NCBI GenBank assembly: GCA_944385445.1
Contig: CALWXF010000017.1
Coordinates: 1 to 45,809 of the forward strand
Source: an uncultured Oscillospiraceae bacterium
Lineage (GTDB): Bacteria > Bacillota > Clostridia > Oscillospirales > Oscillospiraceae
DNA: 45,809 nucleotides
Reading direction: 5' to 3'
A program made the position numbers and the translations under genes. The notes beneath the pieces were generated by a model that saw only the letters and a program-made list of their open reading frames with translations, was not told the DNA's origin and searched no databases. How positions within the stretch are numbered: the stretch's first letter is position 1; each line of letters begins with the position of its first letter. Shown here piece by piece: positions 31,807-41,518 of this stretch.

Positions 31807-33804
31807 ATGAAGGCTGTGAAATCCGCCGCCATGCTGTCTATGGCGCTGCTGTTTACCCTCTCCGCCTGCAAAAGCCCCACCGGAGAGGTCACTCCATCCT
31901 CTGACCCCGCCCCCCAGGAGCTCACCTTCACCCGGAAGAACTTTCCCCGGCTGGATGGCTCCGCCGACGCCGTCCCCCTGGCCCAGAACCTGGCCGCCGT
32001 GCTGCTGGGGGAGTTCCAGCAGCAGACCAGCGATCTGACCAAGTTCAACGGCGCCGAGAGCGCCCTCCGGCGGCTGAGGATGGGAAAGAATGACCTGATT
32101 CTCCTCTCAGACCCGCCCCAGGCCATGCTGGACCAGCTGGAGCAGGATGGGTTCGAGGTACAGATGGAGGAGCTGGCCACCGACGGGCTGGTCTTTGTGG
32201 TCCACGCCGACAACCCGGTGGACTCCCTCACCGTGGAGCAGCTCCGGGACATCTACACCGGGGACATCACCAACTGGAAGGAGGTAGGCGGCAAGGATGC
32301 GGAGATTCTCCCCTTCCAGCACACCGACGACACGGGCAGCCAGGCCCTGATGGACCGCCTGGTGATGGATGGGGAAACACGGATAGAGCCCCTGGAGGGC
32401 TACTCCATGATCGGCCTCTGGGACTTCAGCGGGCTGCCGTACACCTATGACAACTCCCCCAACGCCATCGGCTACACCTTCTACCGCCACACCCAGGACC
32501 TGGAGGGGACCCAGAACATGAAGCTGCTGAAGGTGGAAGGGGTGACCCCCTCCACCCAGACTGTCAGCGACCACACCTATCCCCTGACCACCACCTACTA
32601 TGTGGCCATGGGGGCGCAGCAGGACCCCAACTCCCCCACCGCCGCCCTCTTCTCCTGGCTGCTGAGCCCCACCGGGCGGCAGCTGCTGGAGGGCTACCCC
32701 TCCACCGCCCAGGGCAGTGACACGGCGCTCACCACCACCGTCACCGCCCACTGGGACATGCTGGAGCCCATCCACACCCCCAAGTCCCAGCGGTGGTATG
32801 AGGAATACACCGATCACCTGATCCCCTCCAAGGAATATGGTCCCCTCATTCCCTACATCGGCGGCTCCCTCGCCACCACTCCAGACCCGTTATGGATTTA
32901 TGGTCTGGCCACCCAGGATGGCGTGATGGTCACAGACCCAGTCTTTTATGAGGTCTCCTATTTGGAGGACACAGACACCCCCATGCTGGTACTGACCACA
33001 TATGAAACGGATGCCAACGGCAACGCCCAGCAGCAGCTGGGCCTGGCTGCCGCCGATGGCAGCTGGTACAGCGGACAAGATTACACCCGCCTTTTGGGGG
33101 TCTGGCAGCAAGGTGTCATCATGGTCACCCCAGAGGAAACACTGGAGATCGTTGCCCCGGACGGTACAGCCACCCCCTTCCACACCAGCCGTAAGGTTGA
33201 CCTTCCTGCCCTGCCCTCCGGCGTGATTTGGCCCTACCTGCACTGGCCCACCGACGACACCATGCTCAACTATTTGTACATTGACCTGCGAGACGGCACC
33301 GTCTCCACCCAGACCCCCGCCGACTTCCACCCCTCCACCTACACGGAGGGCAAGGGCACCTTCGCCGACGGCTGGTTCCAGCTGGAGGGCACCACCCTCA
33401 CCATCCACACCACCGCCGACGCCACCCACACCCTGGATGTAGGTGAAAACTGCAGCCGGGCCGATGTGAACGGGGACCGGGTGCTGCTGGTGTACGACAC
33501 CGACCACACCTCCTTCCGGGTCACCGACTGGGAGGGCAACACCATCTTCTCCGGGGAGGGCTATGCCCCCGCCTTCCTCACTCCCACCCACAGCGACACC
33601 CCCGCCCTGCTGTCCTACCACACCGTCTCCTCTGGTGTCCCCACCAGCTATGTGGTGATGAGCCGGGACGGCAAGTCCCCCTTCGCCGCCCAGGGGTTTG
33701 TGCACCAGCACGGCAATCGGCTGATCTATGTCACCCAGAGCCACTACATCCTCAGCAATCTGGCGGGAGACCCTCTGCTGTGTCTGCCCCGGCTGGGCGG
33801 CTGA
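31807..33804 (+). CDS. PstS-like substrate-binding lipoprotein with large C-terminal domain
   Basis: A 665-residue lipoprotein: signal peptide with lipobox LSAC (C21). A PstS/phosphate-binding-like domain follows (about 45-300, with NAAES-like ALRRLRMGKNDLIL, LTVEQLRDIYTGDITNW and the TDDTGSQ anion-loop region). About 350 further residues contain repeated beta-strand-rich stretches rich in W, Y and D (for example LATQDGVMVTDPVFYEV, LVYDTDHTSFRVTDWEG), which I cannot assign. Ordinary PstS is about 300 residues. GAGGAGG precedes the ATG at 31807. No pst transporter genes adjoin it, so it may sense or hold a ligand rather than feed a transporter. Confidence 0.75.
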   Translation: MKAVKSAAMLSMALLFTLSACKSPTGEVTPSSDPAPQELTFTRKNFPRLDGSADAVPLAQNLAAVLLGEFQQQTSDLTKFNGAESALRRLRMGKNDLILLSDPPQAMLDQLEQDGFEVQMEELATDGLVFVVHADNPVDSLTVEQLRDIYTGDITNWKEVGGKDAEILPFQHTDDTGSQALMDRLVMDGETRIEPLEGYSMIGLWDFSGLPYTYDNSPNAIGYTFYRHTQDLEGTQNMKLLKVEGVTPSTQTVSDHTYPLTTTYYVAMGAQQDPNSPTAALFSWLLSPTGRQLLEGYPSTAQGSDTALTTTVTAHWDMLEPIHTPKSQRWYEEYTDHLIPSKEYGPLIPYIGGSLATTPDPLWIYGLATQDGVMVTDPVFYEVSYLEDTDTPMLVLTTYETDANGNAQQQLGLAAADGSWYSGQDYTRLLGVWQQGVIMVTPEETLEIVAPDGTATPFHTSRKVDLPALPSGVIWPYLHWPTDDTMLNYLYIDLRDGTVSTQTPADFHPSTYTEGKGTFADGWFQLEGTTLTIHTTADATHTLDVGENCSRADVNGDRVLLVYDTDHTSFRVTDWEGNTIFSGEGYAPAFLTPTHSDTPALLSYHTVSSGVPTSYVVMSRDGKSPFAAQGFVHQHGNRLIYVTQSHYILSNLAGDPLLCLPRLGG

Positions 33805-33820
33805 ATCCACCTGCTTTTCC

Positions 33821-33849
33821 TTGACAACGCTCCCGATTTTGCATATACT
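33821..33849 (+). promoter_or_regulatory. Promoter of the T-box/valS unit
   Basis: A perfect TTGACA (33821-33826) and TATACT (33844-33849) are 17 bases apart, just upstream of the T-box leader. Confidence 0.85.
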
Positions 33850-33859
33850 GTTACGGTAC

Positions 33860-34107
33860 AATGGCTGTGATGGGAAGGAGTACCCACCCGCTTCTGGTTC
33901 AGAGAGATGCCGGTTTGGTGCAAGGCATGGCAGAGAGTGTGGGGAAGGTGGTCCCGGAGCTGCGGCGTTGAACACAAGGAGTAAATGCCGCCGTGTCCCT
34001 ACGTCAGTGGGAAAAGAGTGCGGGCCGAGGCTTTCGGCTCGAATTCAGGTGGTACCGCGGACATGTTTCGTTCGCCCTGAGTCTACGACTTGGGGCGAAC
34101 TTTTTTT
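33860..34107 (+). promoter_or_regulatory. T-box riboswitch of valS
   Basis: The leader shows the T-box signature AGGTGGTACCGCGG (34047-34060), an early AAGGAGTA, CAGAGAG and GGTTTGGTGC distal-loop motifs, and a terminator (34070-34077 with 34093-34100, then seven T). The specifier is probably GTG at 33948-33950 or the overlapping GTC at 33951-33953; both are valine codons. Uncharged tRNA-Val would favour the antiterminator and allow valS transcription. Confidence 0.95.
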
Positions 34108-34134
34108 GCCCCATGACAAATAAGGAGTGTTGTT

Positions 34135-36768
34135 ATGAAGAAAGAACTGCCCAAGGTCTATGAACCCCAGGAGGTGGAGGGCCGCATCTACGAGATGTGG
34201 GAGAAGAACGGCTGCTTTGCCGGGCACCGTGACCCGGACAAGAAGCCCTTCACCATCGTCATGCCGCCCCCCAACGTCACCGGACAGCTGCACATGGGCC
34301 ACGCCATGGACTGCACCCTCCAGGACATCCTGATCCGCTTCAAGCGGATGCAGGGCTACGCCGCTTTGTGGGTGCCCGGCACCGACCACGCCGGCATCGC
34401 CACCCAGATCAAGGTGGAGGAAGAACTGCGCAAGAAGGAGGGCCTGTCCCGCCACGACCTGGGCCGTGAGAAGTTCCTGGAGCGGGTGTGGGACTGGAAG
34501 CACCAGTACGGCAACCGCATCGTGGCCCAGCAGAAAAAGATGGGCGCCTCCTGTGACTGGGACCGCTCCCGGTTCACCATGGACGAGGGCCTGTCCAAGG
34601 CCGTGCGCCATGTGTTTGTCTCCCTGTACAAGAAGGGCCTCATCTATAAGGGCAGCCGCATCGTCAACTGGTGCCCCCACTGCGTCACCGCCCTGTCCGA
34701 CGCCGAGGTGGAGTACCAGGACAAGCCCGGCCACCTGTGGCACCTGCGCTACCCCATCGTGGGGGAGGAGGGCCGCTATGTCATCGTGGCCACCACCCGT
34801 CCTGAGACCATGCTGGGCGACACCGGCGTGGCCGTCAACCCCAACGACGAGCGGTACAAGGACCTCATCGGCAAGAAGTGCCTGCTGCCCCTGGTCAACC
34901 GGGAGATCCCCATTGTGGCCGACGAGTATGTGGACATGGAGTTCGGCACCGGCTGCGTGAAGATGACCCCCGCCCACGACCCCAACGACTTCGAGGTGGG
35001 TCTGCGGTGCAACCTGGAGTCCATCCGGGTGCTGGATGACCACGGCGTGGTGAATGAAAACGGCGGTAAGTATCAGGGCATGGAGCGCTACGAGGCCCGG
35101 AAAGCCATTGTGGCTGACCTGGACGAGCTGGGCCTGCTGGAGAAGATCGAGGACCACCAGCACAACGTGGGCACCTGCTACCGCTGCGGCACCGACGTGG
35201 AGCCCATCATCTCCGCCCAGTGGTTTGTCAAAATGGGCCCCCTGGCCGAGGAGGCCCTGCGGGTGGTGAAGGAGGGCGAGACCAAGTTCGTCCCCGAGCG
35301 GTTCACCAAGACCTACACCAACTGGATGGAGAACGTCCATGACTGGTGTATCTCCCGTCAGCTGTGGTGGGGCCACCAGATCCCCGCCTGGACCTGCTCC
35401 GAGTGCGGCCACATCACTGTGTCCGAGACCGACCCCACCGAGTGCGAGCACTGCCACTCCCACAACATCACCCAGGAGGAGGACGTGCTGGACACCTGGT
35501 TCTCCTCTGCCCTGTGGCCCTTCTCCACCCTGGGCTGGCCGGACGAGAACAGCGAGGACTTCAAGTACTTCTACCCCACCGATGTACTGGTCACCGGCTA
35601 CGACATCATCTTCTTCTGGGTGGCCCGGATGATCTTCTCCGGCTGCGCCCACACCGGCAAGACACCCTTCCACACCGTGTTCATCCACGGTCTGGTGCGG
35701 GACGACAAGGGCCGCAAGATGTCCAAGAGCCTGGGCAACGGCATTGACCCCCTGGAGATGGCGGAGAAGTACGGCGCCGACGCCCTGCGCTTCAACCTTA
35801 TCACCGGCAACAGCCCCGGCAACGACATGCGCTTCTATGTGGAGAAGTGCGAGGCCATGCGCAACTTTGCCAACAAGATTTGGAACGCCAGCCGCTTCGT
35901 GATGATGAACCTGACCATCACCGAGAACAAGCTGCCCGACACCCTGGAGCCGGAGGACAAGTGGATCCTCTGCCGCCTGGGCGAGGTCATCCATGAGGTC
36001 ACCGAGAATATGGAGGCCTATGAGCTGGGCGTGGCCTCCGCCAAGGTCTACGACTTCATCTGGAGCGACTACTGCGACTGGTATATCGAGCTGACCAAGG
36101 CCCGCCTCCAGGGCGAGGACGAGGCTGCCAAGGTGCAGGCCCAGCAGGTGCTGGTGTACGTCCTCACCGAGACCCTCAAGCTTCTCCACCCCTTCATGCC
36201 CTTCATCAGCGAGGAGATCTGGCAGGCTCTGCCCCATGAGGGTGACTTCCTCATGCTCCAGTCCTGGCCCAAGGCCGCCCCCGCCTGGAGCGATGTGGAG
36301 GCCAAGGAGTCCATGGAGGCCGTCATGGACGTCATCCGTGCCATTCGTGCCCGCCGCTCCGAGATGAACGTGCCCCCCTCCAAGAAGGCCGCTCTCACCA
36401 TCGTCACCAACGAGCCGGGCATCTTCGCCTCCGGTGAGGCCCATCTCAAGCGTCTGGCCTGGTGTGCCAGCGTGGAGGTGCGCAGCGAAGACCTCACCGA
36501 CACCGCCGGCATGGTGTGCGACATCACCCACATGGCCAAGCTGTATATGCCTCTGGCCGAGCTGGTGGACCTGGCCAAGGAAAAGGCCCGCCTGGAGAAG
36601 GACCTGGGCAAGAAGCAGGGCGAGCTCAAGGGCCTGGAAGGCAAGCTGTCCAACCCCGGCTTCCTGAGCAAGGCCCCCGAGCATGTGGTGGCCGCCGAGA
36701 AGGACCGGGCCGAGAAGCTGAAGGTGCTCATTGCCAAGATCGAAGAGCAGCTCAGCGCCATGAACTAA
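34135..36768 (+). CDS. valS: Valyl-tRNA synthetase
   Basis: An 877-residue class I aminoacyl-tRNA synthetase. The HIGH-type signature is [13 protein letters not shown] (44-56) and the KMSKS loop lies near 527-531; a CP1 editing domain ([15 protein letters not shown]) and the C-terminal coiled-coil arm (last 65 residues, rich in K/E/L) are both present. AAGGAGTGTTGTT precedes the ATG. It is controlled by the T-box upstream and ends at a strong terminator. Length is normal for the bacterial enzyme. Confidence 0.98.
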   Translation: MKKELPKVYEPQEVEGRIYEMWEKNGCFAGHRDPDKKPFTIVMPPPNVTGQLHMGHAMDCTLQDILIRFKRMQGYAALWVPGTDHAGIATQIKVEEELRKKEGLSRHDLGREKFLERVWDWKHQYGNRIVAQQKKMGASCDWDRSRFTMDEGLSKAVRHVFVSLYKKGLIYKGSRIVNWCPHCVTALSDAEVEYQDKPGHLWHLRYPIVGEEGRYVIVATTRPETMLGDTGVAVNPNDERYKDLIGKKCLLPLVNREIPIVADEYVDMEFGTGCVKMTPAHDPNDFEVGLRCNLESIRVLDDHGVVNENGGKYQGMERYEARKAIVADLDELGLLEKIEDHQHNVGTCYRCGTDVEPIISAQWFVKMGPLAEEALRVVKEGETKFVPERFTKTYTNWMENVHDWCISRQLWWGHQIPAWTCSECGHITVSETDPTECEHCHSHNITQEEDVLDTWFSSALWPFSTLGWPDENSEDFKYFYPTDVLVTGYDIIFFWVARMIFSGCAHTGKTPFHTVFIHGLVRDDKGRKMSKSLGNGIDPLEMAEKYGADALRFNLITGNSPGNDMRFYVEKCEAMRNFANKIWNASRFVMMNLTITENKLPDTLEPEDKWILCRLGEVIHEVTENMEAYELGVASAKVYDFIWSDYCDWYIELTKARLQGEDEAAKVQAQQVLVYVLTETLKLLHPFMPFISEEIWQALPHEGDFLMLQSWPKAAPAWSDVEAKESMEAVMDVIRAIRARRSEMNVPPSKKAALTIVTNEPGIFASGEAHLKRLAWCASVEVRSEDLTDTAGMVCDITHMAKLYMPLAELVDLAKEKARLEKDLGKKQGELKGLEGKLSNPGFLSKAPEHVVAAEKDRAEKLKVLIAKIEEQLSAMN

Positions 36769-36782
36769 AAATTTTCTTCCCC

Positions 36783-36819
36783 ATTCCGGGGTGTGCGTGG
36801 CACACCCCGGAATTTTTTT
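36783..36819 (+). terminator. Terminator after valS
   Basis: A perfect 13-bp stem (36783-36795 with 36801-36813) with a 5-base loop runs into seven T residues. Confidence 0.9.
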
Positions 36820-36897
36820 GCTTTTTGGCAGACTTCGCCACGGTTCCCGTCCCACGCCGGATATAATGAGAGCAATCTCACTTCAGGAGGACAAGCC

Positions 36898-37203
36898 ATG
36901 CCCATTACCATTGACAAGCAAAACGGGGCCACCGTCATCTCCGTGCGTGGAGAGATCGACCACCACAGCGCCCGTACCATTATGGAAAACATCGACAACA
37001 CCATCTCTTCCACCCTGCCCATGCGCCTGGTGCTGGATTTGTCCAGCGTCACCTTCATGGACAGCTCCGGCATCGCCGTCCTGCTCCGGGCCCTGAGACA
37101 GATGGACCAGCTGGGTGGAAATCTGCGGGTGGTGGGGATTCCGTCCCAGCCCCGCCGGGTACTGGACGCCGCCGGCATCGGACGGCTCATCACACTGGAA
37201 TAA
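36898..37203 (+). CDS. spoIIAA: Anti-sigma F factor antagonist
   Basis: A 101-residue STAS-domain protein. The phosphorylatable serine lies in FMDSSGIAVL (near 54-63), as in SpoIIAA. Unphosphorylated, it frees sigma F by binding SpoIIAB. AGGAGG lies 7 bases before the ATG at 36898. It begins the three-gene spoIIA operon; a TATAAT (36862-36867) lies upstream without a clear -35 box. In Bacillus this operon starts with sigma-H promotion and dacF precedes it; dacF here lies elsewhere. Confidence 0.94.
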   Translation: MPITIDKQNGATVISVRGEIDHHSARTIMENIDNTISSTLPMRLVLDLSSVTFMDSSGIAVLLRALRQMDQLGGNLRVVGIPSQPRRVLDAAGIGRLITLE

Positions 37204-37216
37204 GGAGGGCTACATA

Positions 37217-37660
37217 GTGAAAGCTTTGGATCAGACCACCGTGGTGTTCACCTCCCGGTCCGCCAATGAGGGCTTTGCCCGGGCGGTGGCGGCCTGCTTT
37301 GCCACCCAGCTGGACCCCACTTTAGACGAAATCGCCGACATCAAAACCGCTGTATCTGAGGCGGTGACCAACGCCATCGTCCACGCCTACCCCAACACCC
37401 TGGGAAAGATCACCATGCGCCTGCGGCTACTGGAGGACCTGCAGCTGGAAATCCAAATCAAGGACGGCGGCGTAGGCATCCCCGACGTGGAGCAAGCCCG
37501 CACCCCCCTGTTCACCACCGGAAACGAGGAGCGCTCCGGCATGGGCTTTACCATTATGGAGAGCTTCATGGACACAGTGAAGGTGCGCTCCACCGTGGGC
37601 AAGGGTACCACCGTGACCATGCGCCGCCGCATCGCCCGCCGGGTGGGTGGGGGGCAATGA
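37217..37660 (+). CDS. spoIIAB: Anti-sigma F factor / serine kinase
   Basis: A 147-residue GHKL-type protein kinase that binds sigma F and phosphorylates SpoIIAA. The N-box is SEAVTNAIVHAYP (near 55-67); G1 DGGVGIPD and G2 GMGFTIME follow. The start is a GTG at 37217 with AAGGAGG at 7 bases, and the gene ends overlapping sigF by 4 bases, the usual coupling. The order spoIIAA-spoIIAB-sigF is the classic one. Confidence 0.95.
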   Translation: MKALDQTTVVFTSRSANEGFARAVAACFATQLDPTLDEIADIKTAVSEAVTNAIVHAYPNTLGKITMRLRLLEDLQLEIQIKDGGVGIPDVEQARTPLFTTGNEERSGMGFTIMESFMDTVKVRSTVGKGTTVTMRRRIARRVGGGQ

Positions 37661-38394
37661 ACACCCTGGACACCCTCTCTCTGCTGGACGCCGCCCGGGG
37701 CGGGGACAACGACGCCTGTGAGCGGCTGCTGCTGGAAAACAGCGGCCTCATCTGGTCGGTGGCCCGCCGCTACTATGGCCGAGGGGTGGACCCGGAGGAC
37801 CTGTATCAGCTGGGCTGCCTGGGGTTTCTCAAGGCGGTGCGGGGGTTTGACACCAGCTACGGCACCCAGTTCTCCACCTATGCCGTCCCCAAAATCGCCG
37901 GAGAGATCCGCCGCTTTCTCCGGGATGACGGCTCGGTGAAGGTCAGCCGTGGCATCAAGGAGCGGGCCATGGCCCTGCGCCAGTGCCGCCAGGATCTGTA
38001 CCACCGCCTGGGCCGGGACCCCACCGTGGGGGAGCTGGCCCAGGCCACCGGGCTGGAGCCGGAGGACATCGCCGCCGCCGAGACCGCCACCCTGTCCGTG
38101 GCCTCCCTCCAGAGCCAGACGGGAGAGGACGGCTTTACCCTGGAGTCCATTCTGGGCTGCGACGGCATGGAGGAGGAAGTGGTGGAGCGGCTGGCCCTGC
38201 GCCAGGCCATTGACGCCCTGCCGGACCGGGAGCGAAAGGTCATCCTGCTGCGCTTCTACAAAAATCTCACCCAGGAGCGCACCGCCCGGATTTTGGGGGT
38301 CAGCCAGGTACAGATCTCCCGCATGGAGCGGCGGGCCATCGGACACCTCAGGGAATGGCTCACCGAAGAGTCCTTGCCAACCACCGTGGGATAG
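37657..38394 (+). CDS. sigF: Forespore sigma factor F
   Basis: A 245-residue sigma-70 protein with regions 2 (LYQLGCLGFLKAVRGFDTSYGTQFSTYAVPKI, about 49-81), 3 and 4 (LPDRERKVILLRFYKNLTQERTARILGVSQVQISRMER, about 189-226) all present. It directs the first forespore gene set. The ATG overlaps the spoIIAB stop. Presence of the intact operon shows the organism can form endospores or descends from one that could. The last codons contain the -35 box of the next gene. Confidence 0.96.
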   Translation: MNTLDTLSLLDAARGGDNDACERLLLENSGLIWSVARRYYGRGVDPEDLYQLGCLGFLKAVRGFDTSYGTQFSTYAVPKIAGEIRRFLRDDGSVKVSRGIKERAMALRQCRQDLYHRLGRDPTVGELAQATGLEPEDIAAAETATLSVASLQSQTGEDGFTLESILGCDGMEEEVVERLALRQAIDALPDRERKVILLRFYKNLTQERTARILGVSQVQISRMERRAIGHLREWLTEESLPTTVG

Positions 38395-38402
38395 ATTATA
38401 AT
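38374..38402 (+). promoter_or_regulatory. Promoter of the glycosyltransferase gene
   Basis: TTGCCA (38374-38379) within the end of sigF and a perfect TATAAT (38397-38402) are 17 bases apart. It gives the next gene expression independent of the sporulation operon. Confidence 0.75.
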
Positions 38403-38439
38403 AATTGCAGTATATCCCAAGGAAAGGGTGTGGGTTCCC

Positions 38440-39393
38440 ATGCAAAATACCCTCTATGTGGTGGTCCCCTGCTACAATGAGCAGGAAGTACTGCCTGAAA
38501 CCGCCCGGCGGCTGCGGGACAAGCTGCAATACCTGATGAATCGTGGCCGCATCAGCCGCAAAAGCCGCATTCTCTTTGTCAACGACGGCTCCCGGGACGG
38601 CACCTGGGAGATCATTGAGCGCCTGCACATCGGCAATCATCTCTTTTCCGGCCTCAACCTCAGCCGCAACCGGGGCCACCAGAACGCCCTGCTGGCGGGG
38701 CTGATGTACGCCAAGGACCGGGCGGACATGGCCATCTCCATGGACGCCGACCTGCAAGACGACATAGACGCCGTGGACGAGATGGTGGACAAGTATCTGG
38801 AAGGGGTGGATATCGTCTACGGCGTGCGCTCCAGCCGGGAGCGGGACACTTTCTTTAAGCGCACCACCGCCGAAGCCTTCTACCGCCTCATGAACGCCCT
38901 GGGGGCGGAGACGGTGTTCAACCACGCCGACTACCGCCTCATGTCCCGGCGGGCCCTGGAAGGGCTGTCCCAGTTCCGGGAAGTGAACCTGTTTTTGCGG
39001 GGCATCGTCCCCATGATCGGCTACCGCACCGACGTGGTCACCTACGAGCGGGGGGAACGATTTGCCGGCGAGAGCAAGTACCCGCTGAAAAAAATGCTGG
39101 CCTTCGCCCTGGAGGGCATCACCTCCCTGTCGGTGAAGCCCCTGCGCCTCATCACCGGGCTGGGCTTTTTCGTCTTTCTCGTCTCCCTGTTTATGATCCT
39201 CTACAACGTCATCCGCTGGGTTACGGGCAACACTGTCACCGGCTGGGCCAGCCTTTCCTGCTCGGTGTGGCTCATCGGCGGGCTCATCTTGCTGGCTCTG
39301 GGGGTAATCGGCGAATATGTGGGCAAGCTATACATGGAGGCCAAAGGCCGCCCCCGTTTCCTGGTTTCCGATGTGGTGGACGAACAGGACTAA
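38440..39393 (+). CDS. Family 2 glycosyltransferase, polyprenyl-phosphate type
   Basis: A 317-residue membrane glycosyltransferase of the GtrB/DPM1 group, which transfers sugars from a nucleotide to undecaprenyl phosphate. The N-terminal GT-A fold shows VVVPCYNEQEVLP (about 6-18), VNDGSRDGT (about 46-54) and SMDADLQDD (about 103-111). Two membrane helices lie at about 235-260 and 270-295. The ATG at 38440 is 12 bases from AGGAAAGG; a GTG at 38428 is too close to that site. The sugar and acceptor polymer cannot be read from sequence. Confidence 0.88.
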   Translation: MQNTLYVVVPCYNEQEVLPETARRLRDKLQYLMNRGRISRKSRILFVNDGSRDGTWEIIERLHIGNHLFSGLNLSRNRGHQNALLAGLMYAKDRADMAISMDADLQDDIDAVDEMVDKYLEGVDIVYGVRSSRERDTFFKRTTAEAFYRLMNALGAETVFNHADYRLMSRRALEGLSQFREVNLFLRGIVPMIGYRTDVVTYERGERFAGESKYPLKKMLAFALEGITSLSVKPLRLITGLGFFVFLVSLFMILYNVIRWVTGNTVTGWASLSCSVWLIGGLILLALGVIGEYVGKLYMEAKGRPRFLVSDVVDEQD

Positions 39394-39487
39394 GCGCAGC
39401 CTAGAAAGTCCTTGCTTTTTCGTCCAACTCAGCATAAAATAGCCTCAAAGAGACTATGGGAACCATCCCCGATAAGGAGGCACCGTT

Positions 39488-39988
39488 ATGAATATCAACA
39501 TTGATCTCAACGACCTGAAGGAGCGTGCCAAGGACCTGGCCCAGACTGGCGTGGCCAAGGCGCTGGAGCTCACCGACACCGGCGTGTCCAAGGCCAAGCA
39601 GCTGGCCGAAATCAGCAAGCTCAAGGTGCTCAACCTCAGCGAGCAGGACGCCATTCGCCGGGCCTATATGGACCTGGGCCGCCTGTACTACGCCGAGCGG
39701 GGCTCCGCTCCCGAGGCCGCCTATGCGGATCTGTGCGATAAGATCACCCGCTCCAAGGCCCAGATTCAGGTCAACGAGCAGCGCATTGCCGATCTCAAGT
39801 CCTCCGGCAACCTCACCGACGAGGAAGTGGAGCACGCCTGTGAGTCCGACTTTGAGGACGCCGACTGGGAGTATGTGGGCAACACCCCCACCGAGGACAC
39901 CGCTCCCCAGGCAGACGCTGACGCAGAGGCCGAAGCAGATGCCGCCGACTTTGAAGAGCCTGAGGTCAAGACCGACGACCAGGTGTAA
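39488..39988 (+). CDS. Unknown acidic coiled-coil protein
   Basis: A 166-residue soluble protein. The first 50 residues form a charged amphipathic helix, the middle contains a helical pair (RRAYMDLGRLYYAERG; ADLCDKITRSKAQIQVNEQRIADLK) typical of a coiled coil, and the last 45 residues are very acidic (E, D, A) and probably unfolded. AAGGAGG precedes the ATG at 39488. I do not recognise a characterised family. It is a single-gene unit between its upstream gap and a shared terminator. Confidence 0.75.
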   Translation: MNINIDLNDLKERAKDLAQTGVAKALELTDTGVSKAKQLAEISKLKVLNLSEQDAIRRAYMDLGRLYYAERGSAPEAAYADLCDKITRSKAQIQVNEQRIADLKSSGNLTDEEVEHACESDFEDADWEYVGNTPTEDTAPQADADAEAEADAADFEEPEVKTDDQV

Positions 39989-40002
39989 TCACCCAAACAC
40001 GC

Positions 40003-40043
40003 AAAAAGACCGTTGCAGAGAGACGTTCTGCAACGGTCTTTTT
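40003..40043. terminator. Bidirectional terminator between the acidic protein gene and recR
   Basis: A perfect 17-bp stem (40003-40019 with 40027-40043) with five A on one side and five T on the other, working for both convergent genes. Confidence 0.92.
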
Positions 40044-40047
40044 CTTC

Positions 40048-40650
40048 TCACATTTCCCGGCGGCCCTCCATGGCCCGCATCAACGTGGCGTCGTCGGCAA
40101 ACTCCAGGTGGCTGCCCACGGGGATGCCGTAGGCCAGACGGCTGACCTTCACCCCGAAGGGCTTGAGCAGCCGGGAGAGGTACATGGCGGTGGCCTCCCC
40201 CTCCGTATCCGGATTGGTGGCCATGATGACCTCCTCCACCTCTCCACCAGACACCCGCTCCACCAGCTGGGCAATGCGCAGATCGTCGGGGCCCACATGG
40301 TTCATGGGCGAGATGACTCCGTGGAGCACATGGTACACCCCCTGGTACTCGTGGGCCCGCTCCAGGGCGATGACGTCCTTGGGGTCTGCCACCACGCACA
40401 CGGTGTGCTGGTCCCGCCGAGGGGAACTGCACAGGGAGCACAGCCCCTCCCCCTGGGTGAGGTTCTGGCACTTGGGGCAGTAGCCGATGCTCCCCTTGGC
40501 CTGGAGGATGGCGTCGGCAAAGGCCTTTGCCTCCTCCTCCGGGCGGCCCAACAGGTACAGGGCCAGCCGCTGGGCGCTCTTACGCCCCACGCCGGGCAGC
40601 TTTGCAAATTGTTCCACTAGGTTTTCCAATGCCGGGGGAAAATAATCCAT
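40048..40650 (-). CDS. recR: Recombination mediator RecR
   Basis: A 200-residue DNA-repair protein that acts with RecO/RecF to load RecA at gaps. It shows the helix-hairpin-helix LPGVGRKSAQRLA (about 18-30), the zinc motif CPKC...CSLC (about 58-75) and the Toprim domain (CVVADPKDV, TNPDTEGEATA). TGGAGG lies 8 bases before the ATG. dnaX and yaaK, its usual partners, are not upstream; rpe lies 26 bases upstream on the same strand. Confidence 0.97.
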   Translation of the reverse strand: MDYFPPALENLVEQFAKLPGVGRKSAQRLALYLLGRPEEEAKAFADAILQAKGSIGYCPKCQNLTQGEGLCSLCSSPRRDQHTVCVVADPKDVIALERAHEYQGVYHVLHGVISPMNHVGPDDLRIAQLVERVSGGEVEEVIMATNPDTEGEATAMYLSRLLKPFGVKVSRLAYGIPVGSHLEFADDATLMRAMEGRREM

Positions 40651-40676
40651 GCTCTTGCCTCCAGATGTTGTACGTC

Positions 40677-41327
40677 TTACTCTGCCGCCCGCAGCGCTGC
40701 AATGGCGGCGGAAATGTCAGGGGCTCCGTACACCGCAGAGCCCGCCACCAGCACGTTGGCGCCCGCCTCCACCACACGCCGTGCCGTGGACGGGCTGATG
40801 CCGCCGTCCACCTCCAGGTCACAGCTGGGGTTGTGGGCCTGGATGATCTCCCGTACCCGGGCGATGGTCTTGAGCTGGTGCTCCATAAAGGCCTGACCGC
40901 CGAAGCCCGGCTCCACCGTCATCACCAGCACCATGTCCAGCTGGTCAATGTAGGGCAGGATGGCCTCCGGGGAGGTGATGGGCCGCAGGGCAACTGCCTT
41001 TTTCACTCCGTGGTCCCCGATGATATCCAGGGCCTGCTGGATGCGGGTGGGGTGGTCTGCCTCCAGGTGGATGCTCACCAAATCCGCCCCCGCCTTACAG
41101 AAGTCCTCCACATACCGCACCGGCTTGTCAATCATCAGGTGGACATCCAAAAACATATCCGTATGGCTGCGAATGGACTTCACCACCGGGATGCCAATGG
41201 TGATGTTAGGCACAAAGGCCCCATCCATCACATCCACATGGAGCAGGTCGGCGGTGTGGACCCGCTGAATGTCCCGCCCCAAATTACAAAAATCTGCTGA
41301 TAAAATGGATGGCGCAATCTTTATCAT
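40677..41327 (-). CDS. rpe: Ribulose-phosphate 3-epimerase
   Basis: A 216-residue TIM-barrel enzyme converting ribulose-5-phosphate to xylulose-5-phosphate. The motifs IAPSILSAD (4-12), LHVDVMDG (about 32-39), DVHLMID (about 65-71), MTVEPGFGGQ (about 140-149) and DGGI (about 176-179) carry the metal ligands and catalytic aspartates. The ATG at 41327 follows GGTGGAAGA; the open frame runs 75 codons further upstream through non-coding sequence without a site. Co-transcribed with recR. Confidence 0.96.
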   Translation of the reverse strand: MIKIAPSILSADFCNLGRDIQRVHTADLLHVDVMDGAFVPNITIGIPVVKSIRSHTDMFLDVHLMIDKPVRYVEDFCKAGADLVSIHLEADHPTRIQQALDIIGDHGVKKAVALRPITSPEAILPYIDQLDMVLVMTVEPGFGGQAFMEHQLKTIARVREIIQAHNPSCDLEVDGGISPSTARRVVEAGANVLVAGSAVYGAPDISAAIAALRAAE

Positions 41328-41518
41328 GTTCTCTTCCACCTTTGTCTTTCTTCTTTTGATTGTTTTCCCCTCTCTCAGGGGCTGGGGAGGGCACACCGCC
41401 CACGGGGCATCCTCATAGGATACCACAAGCGGATACCGCTGCCGGCTGCCCGGGCGCTCTCCCCCCGATCTCCCACGCTCGCCCGGTCTCCAAGCCGACC
41501 GTGTGCCGCATTGGCATA

